Below are positions 1 to 8,902 of a stretch of 64,000 bases of DNA, piece by piece. Position numbers and translations under genes: made by a program. The stretch comes from Dechloromonas sp. UBA6271 (GTDB lineage Bacteria > Pseudomonadota > Gammaproteobacteria > Burkholderiales > Rhodocyclaceae). Where the stretch lies: assembly GCA_002440665.1 (NCBI GenBank), contig DJUX01000004.1, positions 1-64,000 on the forward strand, in the 5' to 3' direction. The stretch's first letter is position 1. Each line of letters begins with the position of its first letter. Below the pieces are notes generated by a model, which searched no databases, was not told the DNA's origin, and worked only from the letters and a program-made list of their open reading frames with translations.

Positions 1-2
1 AT

Positions 3-179
3 TTCCCCAAGGGCTCTAATCTCTCCGGCTTCTCTCAAGCAGAGCTCGACGCCGTGGCTTGGCAACCCAATACTCGGCCGCGCAAGAGCCTCAACTTTCG
101 ATGCCCCGCTGAACTGTTTATGCCAAAGTCGTTCGACTTCTTTGAACACTATCATCAACTCGTTGCACTTCGGACTTGA
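3..179 (+). mobile_element. IS30-family transposase, C-terminal end (cut by window edge)
   Basis: The frame starting at base 3 runs open from the window edge to a TGA at 177-179. It reads FPKGSNLSGFSQAELD and then NTRPRKSLNFRCPAELF, the usual C-terminal signature of IS30-family DDE transposases (NNRPRK followed by a TPAE-like block). The catalytic residues would lie outside the window. The dehydrogenase frame begins inside this end, so the right boundary of the insertion sequence is within about 30 bases of 179. The terminal inverted repeat cannot be fixed because the left end is not visible. The family call is firm from the motif; the subgroup is unknown. Confidence 0.85.
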
Positions 180-1626
180 AACCGCCCAGGCATTGTTGCG
201 GTCGACTGTGTTTTTGGGCGGAAAATGGCTCGCCGCCGACAGCGGTGAAACGCTGGCCGTGCGCGACCCGGCAACCGGCGCCGTGCTGGCCGAGGTGCCG
301 AATTGCGGCGCGGCAGAAACGCGGCGCGCCATCGCCGCCGCCGACGCGGCCCTGCCGGCGTGGCGGGCGCTGACGGCGAAGCAGCGTTCGCAATTGCTGC
401 AGCGCTGGTTTGCGCTGATCAACGAGAACGCCGACGATCTGGCGCAATTGATCACCGCCGAAGGCGGCAAGCCGCTGAGCGAGGCGAAGGGCGAAGTGGC
501 CTACGGCGCCTCGTTCGTCGAGTGGTTCGCCGAGGAAGGCAAGCGCGCCTACGGCGAGACGATTCCGGCGACGGCGGCGGACAAACGGCTGGTCGTCATC
601 AAGCAGCCCATCGGCGTCTGCGCGGCGATCACGCCGTGGAATTTCCCGTTGGCGATGATCACGCGCAAGGTGGCGCCGGCGCTGGCCGCCGGCTGCACCG
701 TCGTCGTCAAGCCGGCCGAGCAGACGCCGCTGACGGCGCTGGCGCTGGCGGTGCTGGCCGAGGCTGCCGGCTTCCCGGCCGGCGTTTTCAATGTGCTGAC
801 CGGCGATCCGGTGGCGATTGGCGGCGAACTGACGGCCAGCCCCGTCGTGCGCAAGCTGTCGTTCACCGGATCGACCGAAGTCGGCCGGCTACTGATGGCG
901 CAATCGGCGCCGACGATCAAGAAGCTGTCGCTGGAACTGGGCGGCAACGCGCCGTTCATCGTTTTCGACGACGCGGATGTGGATGCCGCGGTCGACGGCG
1001 CATTGATCGCCAAATACCGCAACACCGGGCAGACCTGCGTGTGCGCCAACCGCATCCTGGTGCAGGCCGGCGTTTATGAGGAGTTCGCGCGCAAGCTGGC
1101 GGCGCGTGCCGGCGAACTGAAGGTCGGGGCCGGCGTCGAGGATGGCGTGGCGCAGGGGCCACTGATCGACGATGGGGCGCTGGCCAAGGTCGAATCGCAT
1201 GTCGCCGATGCGCTCGCCAAGGGTGCCCGCGTGCTGTGCGGCGGCGCCCGCCACGGACGCGGCGGCAATTTCTACCAGCCGACGGTGCTGGCCGACGTTA
1301 CGCCGGCGATGCTCGTCGCCCGCGAGGAAACCTTCGGGCCGGTGGCGCCGCTGTTCCGCTTCACGACTGAGGCGGAGGCGGTCGCGATGGCCAACGATAC
1401 CGAGTTCGGCCTCGCCGCCTATTTCTATTCGCGCGACGTGGCGCGCTGCTGGCGCGTCGGCGAGGCGCTGGAATACGGCATGGTCGGCGTCAATACCGGG
1501 CTGATTTCGAACGAGGTGGCGCCCTTCGGCGGCATCAAGCAGTCCGGCCTCGGGCGCGAGGGATCGAAATACGGGATCGAGGATTATCTCGAGATCAAGT
1601 ATCTCTGCTTCGACGTGAACGGATGA
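142..1626 (+). CDS. gabD: NAD(P)-dependent succinate-semialdehyde dehydrogenase, 5' end altered by IS insertion
   Basis: An aldehyde dehydrogenase very close to E. coli GabD along its whole length. GabD oxidises succinate semialdehyde to succinate in the GABA pathway. The catalytic cysteine is in GQTCVCANR (about residue 299) and the general-base glutamate is in LELGGN (about 265), with ITPWNF and FTGSTEVG of the cofactor fold. The start is doubtful. The listed start is a TTG without a ribosome binding site, lying inside the transposase end. GabD-like similarity begins only around base 193-211 (LLRSTVFLGGKW). The native first codons were probably lost to the IS30 element, so expression is uncertain. 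The stop overlaps the next gene by four bases. The substrate could also be another semialdehyde, such as glutarate semialdehyde. Confidence 0.85.
   Translation: MNTIINSLHFGLETAQALLRSTVFLGGKWLAADSGETLAVRDPATGAVLAEVPNCGAAETRRAIAAADAALPAWRALTAKQRSQLLQRWFALINENADDLAQLITAEGGKPLSEAKGEVAYGASFVEWFAEEGKRAYGETIPATAADKRLVVIKQPIGVCAAITPWNFPLAMITRKVAPALAAGCTVVVKPAEQTPLTALALAVLAEAAGFPAGVFNVLTGDPVAIGGELTASPVVRKLSFTGSTEVGRLLMAQSAPTIKKLSLELGGNAPFIVFDDADVDAAVDGALIAKYRNTGQTCVCANRILVQAGVYEEFARKLAARAGELKVGAGVEDGVAQGPLIDDGALAKVESHVADALAKGARVLCGGARHGRGGNFYQPTVLADVTPAMLVAREETFGPVAPLFRFTTEAEAVAMANDTEFGLAAYFYSRDVARCWRVGEALEYGMVGVNTGLISNEVAPFGGIKQSGLGREGSKYGIEDYLEIKYLCFDVNG
196..206. repeat. GTCGAC-type repeat at the IS30-gabD junction
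   Basis: TTGCGGTCGAC on the plus strand reads GTCGACCGCAACAATGCC on the minus strand, the same flank as the copy at 59344. It lies where the transposase end meets the dehydrogenase. Confidence 0.5.
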
Positions 1627-2273
1627 TCAAGTTCGTCGTTCCGCTGGCGCTGGCCCTGGTGCTCTGGCTGTTCTTGCGGCAGTGGCCCGGGCGGCGGCGC
1701 GCGGCTTTTATCGACAGCTACCGGTTTGGCGAAACGCTCGACCAGCGCCTCGCAGCGCGCCGGCCGGAACTGACGCGCGAGCAGCGCAGCGAGGTTTTTG
1801 CCGGGCTGCGCGACTACTTCCACCTGTGCCGCAGCGCCGGGCGGCGCATGGTGGCGATGCCGTCGCAGGCGGTGGACGATGCGTGGCACGAGTTCATCCT
1901 GTTCACCCGCCACTACGAGCGCTTCTGCCGCAGTGCCTTCGGGCGCTTTCTGCATCACACGCCAGCCGAGGCGATGCCTTCGCCGACCTCTGCCTCCGAG
2001 GGCATCAAGCGCGCCTGGCGGCTGGCCTGCGCCCGCGAGAATATCGACCCGAAGAAACCGAATCAACTGCCCCGGTTGTTCGCGCTGGATGCGGCGTTGC
2101 TGATTGCCGGCGGCTTCGTTTACCAACTGGACTGCATGGCGGCAGGCGGCGCGGGCACCGGTTACTGCGCCAGCCATATCGGCTGCGGCGGCGGGTGCTC
2201 GGGCGATTCCGGCGGCGCCGATGGTGACGGCGGGAGCGGCGATGGTGGCGGAGGCGGGTGCGGCGGCGACTAG
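1623..2273 (+). CDS. Membrane-anchored glycine-rich protein with GRDP-like motif
   Basis: A 216-residue protein overlapping gabD by ATGA, so it is probably co-translated. The N-terminus has one hydrophobic helix (residues 3-19). The middle carries VDDAWHEFILFTRHYERFC and then GRFLHHTP, which resembles the conserved VDxxWHxHxL / HHxP pattern of glycine-rich-domain (GRDP-like) proteins. The last 60 residues hold a second hydrophobic stretch and a tail almost entirely of Gly, Cys, Ser and Asp, with several Cys residues. That Gly/Cys tail is common in short uncharacterised membrane proteins. The family assignment is tentative and no biochemical function can be given. Confidence 0.7.
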   Translation: MIKFVVPLALALVLWLFLRQWPGRRRAAFIDSYRFGETLDQRLAARRPELTREQRSEVFAGLRDYFHLCRSAGRRMVAMPSQAVDDAWHEFILFTRHYERFCRSAFGRFLHHTPAEAMPSPTSASEGIKRAWRLACARENIDPKKPNQLPRLFALDAALLIAGGFVYQLDCMAAGGAGTGYCASHIGCGGGCSGDSGGADGDGGSGDGGGGGCGGD

Positions 2274-2295
2274 GCGCAGCGGCTGGGCGCCGGCC

Positions 2296-2442
2296 CTACT
2301 TGTGATAGACCCGGCTGCTGCCGGACGAACCGCCGTGACCTGAGTTGGCGACGTTATCGAAGAGGTTCCAGCCCTGATGCTGGGCGTAGGCGAAGAACAA
2401 TAGCGCGAGAACGCCGGTCGCCAGGTTGAATTTTCCGAACAT
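2296..2442 (-). CDS. 48-residue single-pass membrane microprotein
   Basis: A short gene of 48 codons whose ATG overlaps the TGA of the DUF4178 gene by one base (TGATG), the classic mark of translational coupling. The peptide begins MFGKFNLATGVLALLFFAYAQ, a single transmembrane helix. It continues with a polar tail containing HQGWNLFDNV and a Gly/Ser-rich end. Codon use and GC match the neighbours. It lies at the 3' end of the DUF350-SPFH-DUF4178 operon and may be a small subunit or modulator of that membrane system. I do not recognise a named family. Confidence 0.7.
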   Translation of the reverse strand: MFGKFNLATGVLALLFFAYAQHQGWNLFDNVANSGHGGSSGSSRVYHK

Positions 2443-4379
2443 CAGTCGTCTCCGTCCGACGAATCGCCGCTGCTCGCCGGCGCGTGGTCACTCTCGGCCC
2501 AGCGACCGGCCTCGAATGCAGCGTGTCGCAGGTAGGTGAATAGGGGAAAGACGGCGAGGAAGAGCATCACGATCACGAAATTCGACCAGCCGGCGCCGCC
2601 GCTGCGCACCTCGATGGTGTCGCGCACCGGCACCGGCTTTTCCGGGGCAATATCGGGGTCGACCGTGACGTAGTAGGTGCCGGGCGGGATGTCGAGGAAG
2701 ACCACCTCGTCGTCGCGGTTGCCTTCCGACCAACTTTCGCCGCCATCGTTGCCGTAGTAGTAGGCGAGTTCGCGGGTCGCCGGCCAGGCCTGCCCGCTGG
2801 CCTTGTTGACCAGCATCAGGTCGAGGCCGATCCAGTTGTTGTCGAGCGAGGTGCTGTTGCGCACGGCGATCTTGCGCGGTTTGCCGCTCACCTCGAATTC
2901 GCGGGTGACCACGGTGTCCTCGGCCATTTGCGGCGAGAGGACAATATCCTGACGCAGCAGCGTCTTGCCGCCGGCAATGAAGGCGAAGAACAGTTGCAGC
3001 ACGATGGCGGCAAGGGCCAGCTTTCCGAACAGCTTGAACACGCGGCCCCGGGTTTCTGCCCATGGGTTGGGCTGGTTGGCATAGACGCCGACCGGGGCGA
3101 TCATGCGGCCGCTCAACTTGAAGGCCTCGGCGATTGCCTCGGGTGCGACATAGGTGCCGAGCGACCAGGTCTGCTCGTTCGCTGTCGATTCGCGCGACAG
3201 CATCAATGGCGGCGCCACGTAGTCGAGCACGCGGCAGGTTTCGCCGCGCCGCACGCGCCAGGTGAATTCGCCGGCGACCTGGATCACCTCGGCGACTGGC
3301 GTCGTCGCGAAATGGCGGAATGACTGGCCGCCGTACTGCACGTTGTCGATCTCGATGATGCCGCTGGTCCGCGGCGGATTGGAGAGGACGTCGACGACGT
3401 TCCAGTGGCCGTTGTATTCGGTGAGCCAGCGGTAGGTGCCGTTCTCGCCGGCGAGCAGGTATTCGCGCCAGTCGTAGGCGATGCCGTCGCTCTTGCTCTG
3501 CCTGACGAGAAAGCCGATGACCTCGACCGGCTTGCCTTCCAGCGTGCCCTTGCTGCCGAGCGGGATGCGCGGGGTGTATTTCTCGTCGCGCATGCCGAGC
3601 GCGGTGGTCAGCACCCGACGATTGGGGTCGGCGGTGTCGATCACGGCGCCGCAGGTGGCGCAGCCAACTGCAAGAATGTCTTTCGAGCGCGCCTGCATCG
3701 GCGCGCCGCAGCTCGGGCAGCGGAAGACCTGCGCCTCGACGGTCGCCGTCGGGATCGCCATGCCTTCGCGCAGGTTGTTCATCTTCAGCGACTTGAACTC
3801 GACCGCCTGACCGACGAAGAGCAGCGGCGGCGTTTCCGAATAATCGAGAGTCGCGAAATTGGCCCCATTTCTAAGGTCGACCGCAGCAACCGGATAACCG
3901 GCGCCGACCTTGAACGGCAGTTCGCCCTGGCCGGCAACGCACTCGGCATTCTCGATATTGCTGACGATCCACGGCTGGCTGGCGAGCACGAAACGCTGGC
4001 CAACCTTCAGGCTATCGAGTGCCGGCAGCGCTTCCATGACCTGCTGCATGAAGGTGAGCACATACTCGCCACCGGCTTCCGACAGCCAGCCGGTACGCAT
4101 GTCGTCGAACAGCAGGTGCCACTCGTTCCAGGTGCCCTGGCTGTACTTGACCTGGATGCGCCCGATCAGCGCGAAATGCACGCCCTTGTAACTGCCTTCG
4201 GCGCCCAGTTGCAGCGGCGAACGGTCCTCGACCAGCGCCGCCATCTTGCCGATGTCTTCCAGCGCCTGGTCGTGACGGACCAGCGTGCTCTGGCAATATT
4301 CACAGACGGCGAAGACCGACGACGCCGACTTGAAGACGACCGGCGCGCCGCAGGAAGGACAGGAGGCAGTCAGCGCCAC
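2442..4379 (-). CDS. DUF4178 membrane protein with two zinc ribbons
   Basis: A 645-residue protein starting at GTG, 10 bases after the SPFH gene. Two CPSCGAP zinc ribbons are visible. The first is at the N-terminus, with a second pair in VCEYCQ. The second is near residue 220, with CATCG as partner. Each ribbon precedes a beta-rich block of the DUF4178 type (WNEWHLLFDD and YDWREYLLAG segments). The C-terminal third has two membrane helices (around 455-475 and 605-625) flanking an extracytoplasmic beta domain. DUF4178 proteins recur next to DUF350 and SPFH genes in bacterial membrane-remodelling clusters. The biochemical role is unknown; membrane placement and metal binding are inferred. Confidence 0.85.
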   Translation of the reverse strand: MALTASCPSCGAPVVFKSASSVFAVCEYCQSTLVRHDQALEDIGKMAALVEDRSPLQLGAEGSYKGVHFALIGRIQVKYSQGTWNEWHLLFDDMRTGWLSEAGGEYVLTFMQQVMEALPALDSLKVGQRFVLASQPWIVSNIENAECVAGQGELPFKVGAGYPVAAVDLRNGANFATLDYSETPPLLFVGQAVEFKSLKMNNLREGMAIPTATVEAQVFRCPSCGAPMQARSKDILAVGCATCGAVIDTADPNRRVLTTALGMRDEKYTPRIPLGSKGTLEGKPVEVIGFLVRQSKSDGIAYDWREYLLAGENGTYRWLTEYNGHWNVVDVLSNPPRTSGIIEIDNVQYGGQSFRHFATTPVAEVIQVAGEFTWRVRRGETCRVLDYVAPPLMLSRESTANEQTWSLGTYVAPEAIAEAFKLSGRMIAPVGVYANQPNPWAETRGRVFKLFGKLALAAIVLQLFFAFIAGGKTLLRQDIVLSPQMAEDTVVTREFEVSGKPRKIAVRNSTSLDNNWIGLDLMLVNKASGQAWPATRELAYYYGNDGGESWSEGNRDDEVVFLDIPPGTYYVTVDPDIAPEKPVPVRDTIEVRSGGAGWSNFVIVMLFLAVFPLFTYLRHAAFEAGRWAESDHAPASSGDSSDGDD

Positions 4380-4389
4380 AGGCTGCCGA

Positions 4390-5418
4390 TCAGGTCAGTT
4401 TTTTGAGCAGTTCGGCTTTCTTGGCCTCGAATTCTTCCTTGGTCAGGATGCCTTTCTCGACCAGCCCGTGCAGCTTTTCCAGGGTGGCAACGACGTCGTC
4501 GGCCGACACCGGCGCCACGGCGCCAGCCGGTGCCGGTGCAGCGCCTGCCGCCGGCTGCATGGCCGATGCCATCGCCTGCCCCATGACCTGCCCGAAGCCG
4601 ACGCCGGCACCGAGCCCGACGCCCATGCCGGCCATGCCGCCCTCGTTCTTCGCCGCCTCGGGAATGGCGTTGGCGACCTGGTACTGCGTGAAGCGGCCCA
4701 TGTCGCCGATCATGTTCATGCCGATCTTCTGGTCGAGGACTTTCTGCAGTTCTTCCGGCAGCGAGACGTTCTGGACGACCAGCGAATCCAGCGTCAGACC
4801 GAAGTCGGCAAAAGTCGGCGCCATCTTGGCGAACATCGCCTTGCCGAACTCGTCCTGATTGGCCGCCATGTCGATGAAGGGCACACCGGATTCGCCGAAC
4901 AAATCGGTCAGGCCGGCGACCATGGTGTTGCGCAACTGGCCTTCCAGTTCCTCGCGTGTATAGGCGTCGCGTGTGCCGGAAATCTTCTGGTAGAAGGTCT
5001 TGGCATCGCTCAGGTGATACGAGTAGATGCCGAAGGCGCGCAGGCGGACGATGCCGAATTCCTTGTCGCGGATGGTGATCGGGTTCGGCGTGCCCCATTT
5101 CTGGTCGAGCTGGGTGCGCGTCGAAAAGAAGTAGAGATCGGACTTGAACGGGGATTCGAACAGCTTGTCCCAGTTTTTCAGGTAGGTGAGGACCGGCAGC
5201 GTCTGCGTCGTCAGCTTGTACATGCCGGGCGCGAAGACATCGGCGACCGTGCCTTCGTTGACGAACAGCGCCACCTGCGAATCGCGCACGGTCAGGCTGG
5301 CGCCGTTCTGGATTTCCATTTCCGCCATCGGGAAACGCCAGGCCAGCGTGCCGTCGCCGGATTCGGTCCACTGCAGGATGTCGATGAATTGTTTCTTGAT
5401 GAAGTCCATCAGGGCCAT
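4390..5418 (-). CDS. SPFH-domain protein with C-terminal SHOCT domain
   Basis: A 342-residue protein of the bacterial virion-core/YdjI-like SPFH family. The SPFH domain spans about residues 20-240 (VRDSQVALFVNEG, IRDKEFGIVRLRAFG). A Gly/Ala-rich linker follows (MAGMGVGLGAGVG). The last 30 residues form a SHOCT motif (KLHGLVEKGILTKEEFEAKK), a short helical oligomerisation module. A strong site (TAGGAGG) sits six bases before the ATG. SPFH proteins oligomerise on membranes as flotillin-like scaffolds. With DUF350, DUF4178 and the 48-residue protein this is a four-gene operon. The scaffold role is inferred from the family. Confidence 0.9.
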   Translation of the reverse strand: MALMDFIKKQFIDILQWTESGDGTLAWRFPMAEMEIQNGASLTVRDSQVALFVNEGTVADVFAPGMYKLTTQTLPVLTYLKNWDKLFESPFKSDLYFFSTRTQLDQKWGTPNPITIRDKEFGIVRLRAFGIYSYHLSDAKTFYQKISGTRDAYTREELEGQLRNTMVAGLTDLFGESGVPFIDMAANQDEFGKAMFAKMAPTFADFGLTLDSLVVQNVSLPEELQKVLDQKIGMNMIGDMGRFTQYQVANAIPEAAKNEGGMAGMGVGLGAGVGFGQVMGQAMASAMQPAAGAAPAPAGAVAPVSADDVVATLEKLHGLVEKGILTKEEFEAKKAELLKKLT

Positions 5419-5435
5419 GATTGCCTCCTAAAAAA

Positions 5436-5837
5436 TCAGACGATGCAGCCGGCGTTGAGGATGCCGACGCCGATTGCCAGTGATGCGAGGAAGATCCCCG
5501 AGGCCAGCTTGCCCTGGGGAATGCTTTCGTTGAGCCGCGGCATGGCGAGACGGGCCGCGATGAAGGTGAGCAGTTGCACGATGGAGGCGACGAGGCCCCA
5601 GCCGATCATCGCGTACAGGTTATGGCTGACGGCGACCGCCACCGCGATCGGCAGCGCGAAGCCGATGACCGCGCCGCCGAGGCTGACCGCCGCCGCCTCG
5701 TTGCCCTGGCGGATCAGCGTCAGCTCGTTGTAGGGCGTGACGCGGATGTAGATGGCGAGGAACACCAGCAGCAGGACGATGGCGGTGACGAAAAAGCCGG
5801 CGAAGGCTGGCAGACTGTTGATGACCGGATCGAACAT
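5436..5837 (-). CDS. DUF350 inner-membrane protein (YjfL-like)
   Basis: A 133-residue protein with four hydrophobic helices in two similar halves, as in the DUF350/YjfL family. Recognisable pieces are NELTLIRQGNEAAAVSLGG and the paired polar residues after helix 2. The start at 5837 is chosen because GGGAGGGG lies a few bases upstream; a longer frame would add about ten unlikely residues. It is the first gene of the operon with the SPFH and DUF4178 genes. In E. coli the YjfL homologue sits in a similar cluster with a PspA-like protein, which suggests a membrane-associated role. Molecular function is unknown. Confidence 0.85.
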   Translation of the reverse strand: MFDPVINSLPAFAGFFVTAIVLLLVFLAIYIRVTPYNELTLIRQGNEAAAVSLGGAVIGFALPIAVAVAVSHNLYAMIGWGLVASIVQLLTFIAARLAMPRLNESIPQGKLASGIFLASLAIGVGILNAGCIV

Positions 5838-5894
5838 GGCCCCTCCCGGAAACTGACGAATTGGCGGCAATTGTCGCCGCTAAACCGGCAATCT

Positions 5895-6641
5895 TCAACC
5901 GCTGTTTTTGCCAGCGGCATGTACGGCCGGCCCGACGACGGCAAGACGCAGCAGGCCTTCGAGCACCAAGTTGCTCACTTGCCGGTGCGGCACCGTCAGG
6001 TGCTCCCCGATGGCCCCGGCGGCGCCACCAGACAGCAAGCACAGCGCACCGGATCCCAGCCGCACGCAGGCACGCTCGATGGCGCCGATTTGCGCCTCGA
6101 TGCAGCCGGAGATGATGGCGTCGTCGGTGCAGCGCGGATGGGGCGAATACTGGCCGGCGGCCAGCGGCAACGCCGCCGTGTCGCGCGCCAGCGAGCGGCG
6201 CATCAGGTCGAGGCCGGGCAGGATCAGGCCACCGAGAAAACGGCCGTCACCATCCAGCGTATCGACGGTCGTCGCCGTGCCAGCCATGACGACGATAGAT
6301 GGCGTGCCAGTCATCGCCCGCGCGCCGATCAGTGCGCACCAGCGGTCGACGCCGAGGCGGGCTGGATTTTCGTAGAGATTGGTGACGCCGCCGGCGTTGG
6401 CTGCCGACTCGATTTCCTGAAAGACCGTCAGCCACGGTGCCAGCGCCTGCCGGATCGCCTTCCCTGCGTCTTCTCCGGCGACGTTGGCCAGCATCACGCA
6501 GGCGGGCATCGGCAGACGCTGTGGCAATGCCGCCAGTTGCGCGACGTCGACATGGTTGATGGCGCCATTTTCCCGCCATGCGCCATCGGCATGCAGGCCC
6601 CACTTGATGCGGCTGTTGCCGCTGTCGATGCACAGGATCAT
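5895..6641 (-). CDS. coaX: Type III pantothenate kinase
   Basis: A 248-residue cytoplasmic enzyme that phosphorylates pantothenate in the first step of coenzyme A synthesis. The type III ASKHA fold shows in MILCIDSGNSRIKWG (phosphate 1 loop with Asp5/6), GVDRWCALIGA and GTATTVD. The start ATG overlaps the birA stop by four bases. The birA-coaX pair is a standard betaproteobacterial arrangement. The length and motifs match the family and nothing is missing. Confidence 0.95.
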   Translation of the reverse strand: MILCIDSGNSRIKWGLHADGAWRENGAINHVDVAQLAALPQRLPMPACVMLANVAGEDAGKAIRQALAPWLTVFQEIESAANAGGVTNLYENPARLGVDRWCALIGARAMTGTPSIVVMAGTATTVDTLDGDGRFLGGLILPGLDLMRRSLARDTAALPLAAGQYSPHPRCTDDAIISGCIEAQIGAIERACVRLGSGALCLLSGGAAGAIGEHLTVPHRQVSNLVLEGLLRLAVVGPAVHAAGKNSG

Positions 6642-7429
6642 GCGCGGCGCAAGCTGACGTCGCCGGACAGGATGCGCTGCACACCGGCCGCGGTTTCCAG
6701 CAGCAGCGCACCATCGTCATCGGCACCGAGACAGACGCCGGCGAGCGGCTCGGCATCGTCGCCAAGGACTTGCACCACTAGTTCCTGCCAGGCATGGCGC
6801 GGCTGCCACTCCATTTTCAGCCCGCCAAAACCGTCGACCGCAAAAGTCTCGAGAACCTCGGCCAGCGCCACCAGAACGCTCGCCAGCACGACGTGGCGGT
6901 CGGGCAAATTCGCCAGCGCCTGGGACAAGCCGGCGGCCGGCTGCGGCAACTCTTCGGTGGGCGGCAGCAGGTTGAGGCCGATGCCGATGATCGCCTGCGT
7001 CCCGCGCCGGTCGCTCGCCAGTTCGATGAGGATGCCGGCCAGTTTGGCGAAATCGCCGCCACGTTCGAGCAGCACGTCGTTCGGCCACTTGAGCCGGATA
7101 CCGTTGGCGCCCAGGTTTTCCAGCCCGCGCGCCAGCGCCACGCCGACGGCCAGCGACAGGCCGGCCAGTTGCCCCAGCGGGCCGTTGAAACGCCAGAGCA
7201 GCGAAAAGGTCAGGCTGGCCTCGGGCGCCGACAGCCACGTCCGGCCACGGCGACCGCGTCCGGCGCTCTGCCGGTCGGCAACGATCACCGTGCCGGCCGG
7301 CGCGCCGCGGTCGGCGCGGCGCAGCAGTTCGCTGCTGGTCGAATCGCATTCATCCAGCGCGTCGACGTCGAAACGCCCGGCGAGCAGGCCGAGCCGGTCT
7401 TTCAGCAATATGGGATCGATCAGTGCCAT
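6638..7429 (-). CDS. birA: Biotin--[acetyl-CoA-carboxylase] ligase
   Basis: A 263-residue enzyme that activates biotin with ATP and attaches it to the carboxyl carrier protein of acetyl-CoA carboxylase. The biotinyl-AMP loop GRGRRGR is followed by TWLSAPEASL. KWPNDVLL and the glycine-rich GIGLNLL are present, and a C-terminal SH3-like cap closes the protein. There is no N-terminal winged helix, so this form should not act as the biotin-operon repressor. It is translationally coupled to coaX. Confidence 0.93.
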   Translation of the reverse strand: MALIDPILLKDRLGLLAGRFDVDALDECDSTSSELLRRADRGAPAGTVIVADRQSAGRGRRGRTWLSAPEASLTFSLLWRFNGPLGQLAGLSLAVGVALARGLENLGANGIRLKWPNDVLLERGGDFAKLAGILIELASDRRGTQAIIGIGLNLLPPTEELPQPAAGLSQALANLPDRHVVLASVLVALAEVLETFAVDGFGGLKMEWQPRHAWQELVVQVLGDDAEPLAGVCLGADDDGALLLETAAGVQRILSGDVSLRRA

Positions 7430-7439
7430 GCGGCGGATT

Positions 7440-8867
7440 CTACTCCGCCGCGTGCTCCTTGCCGCCGTCGATGCCGAGTTCGGCGATCTTGCGCGTGATC
7501 GTGTTGCGGCCGATGCCGAGCGCCTGCGCGGCCTCGATCCGCCGGCCGCCGGTACGCGCCAGCGCGCGGGAGATCAGGATGCGCTCGAAGACCTGCGAGA
7601 GCCGGCCATGGACATCATCGACGCCGGCCGCCAGCAGGCGGTCGACCTCGCCTTCGAGACCACTCTCCCAGTCGGTCGCCATCGCCGTCGGCACCGCTTC
7701 CCGCAATTCGGTCGGCAGGTCGCCGATTTCGACCTGCTGGCCGGGCGCCATGACGGTCAGCCAGTGACAGAGGTTTTCCAGCTGGCGGACGTTGCCCTGG
7801 AAATCGAGTCCGCTCAGGTACTTGATCGCGGTGTCGGACAGGCGCTTGGCCTCGACGCCGAGTTCGCGCGCACTCTTCTGCAGGAAGTGGCGGGTCAGCA
7901 GCGGAATGTCCTCATGCCGTTCGCGCAGCGCCGGCAGGCGGATGCGGATGACGTTGAGGCGATGGAAAAGGTCTTCGCGGAACAGGCCTTCCTTGACCCG
8001 CGTTTCGAGATTCTGGTGGGTCGCGGCGATGACGCGGACGTTGGCCTTGATCGGCGAATGGCCGCCGACCCGGTAATAGTGCCCGTCGGACAGCACGCGC
8101 AGCAGGCGGGTCTGCAGCTCGGAGGGCATGTCGCCGATTTCGTCGAGGAACAGCGTACCGCCCTCGGCCTGCTCGAAACGCCCGCGGCGCTGCGTCTGGG
8201 CGCCGGTGAAGGCGCCGCGCTCATGGCCGAACAGCTCGGATTCAAGCAGATCCTTGGGAATCGCCGCCGTGTTGATGGCGATGAAGGGCTTGTCGGCGCG
8301 CGGGCTGTGGCGGTGCAAGGCACGCGCCACCAGTTCCTTGCCGCTGCCCGACTCGCCGGTGATCAGCACCGTGGCGTGCGATAACGCCAGACGGCCGATG
8401 GCGCGGAAGACTTCCTGCATCGCTGGCGCCTGCCCGAGAATTTCCGGGACCAGCCCCTCTTCCTCTTTTGCACCACTCTGGTGCATAGACTCGTCAATCG
8501 CCCGTCGGATCAGCTCGACGGCCTGGTCGACATCGAAAGGCTTGGGCAGATACTCGAAGGCGCCACCCTGGAAAGCGGCGACCGCGCTTTCGAGATCAGA
8601 ATAGGCAGTCATGATGATGACCGGCACCGTCGGGAAGCGGGTTTTCACTTCCTGTAGCAACTCCAGCCCCGACTGGCCGGGCATGCGGATGTCCGACATC
8701 AGCACCTGCGGCGGCTCGGCGCCTTGTTCGAGCTGCGAAATGGCCTCGCTGGCCGACGCGAAACTCTTGAACGGGATGCCCTCGCGGGACAGGGTCTTCT
8801 CCAGGACCCAGCGGATGGAACGGTCGTCATCGACAACCCAGACCGGTTTCATGATTTTTTGGCTCAT
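7440..8867 (-). CDS. ntrC: Nitrogen regulation response regulator NtrC
   Basis: A 475-residue sigma-54 activator. The receiver domain is at about 8-125, with the acidic pair VVDDD and the phosphoacceptor Asp59 in LMSDIRMPG. The AAA+ domain (about 145-370) has Walker A GESGSGKE, the sigma-54 contact loop GAFTGA and GTLFLDEIGDM. A Fis-type HTH ends the protein (GRRIEAAQALGIGRNTITRK). Phosphorylated NtrC drives glnA and other nitrogen genes. The gene follows ntrB by 35 bases. The glnA promoter at 16.4 kb carries matching sites. Confidence 0.96.
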   Translation of the reverse strand: MSQKIMKPVWVVDDDRSIRWVLEKTLSREGIPFKSFASASEAISQLEQGAEPPQVLMSDIRMPGQSGLELLQEVKTRFPTVPVIIMTAYSDLESAVAAFQGGAFEYLPKPFDVDQAVELIRRAIDESMHQSGAKEEEGLVPEILGQAPAMQEVFRAIGRLALSHATVLITGESGSGKELVARALHRHSPRADKPFIAINTAAIPKDLLESELFGHERGAFTGAQTQRRGRFEQAEGGTLFLDEIGDMPSELQTRLLRVLSDGHYYRVGGHSPIKANVRVIAATHQNLETRVKEGLFREDLFHRLNVIRIRLPALRERHEDIPLLTRHFLQKSARELGVEAKRLSDTAIKYLSGLDFQGNVRQLENLCHWLTVMAPGQQVEIGDLPTELREAVPTAMATDWESGLEGEVDRLLAAGVDDVHGRLSQVFERILISRALARTGGRRIEAAQALGIGRNTITRKIAELGIDGGKEHAAE

Positions 8868-8902
8868 TTTGTCATTGGCAACGGAATAATGACAAGCAAG
8901 AG

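Noticed and set aside
5574..8384. A 936-codon open frame on the plus strand over coaX, birA and ntrC
   Set aside because: It runs antisense across three well-defined genes, and its composition is typical of GC-driven spurious frames.
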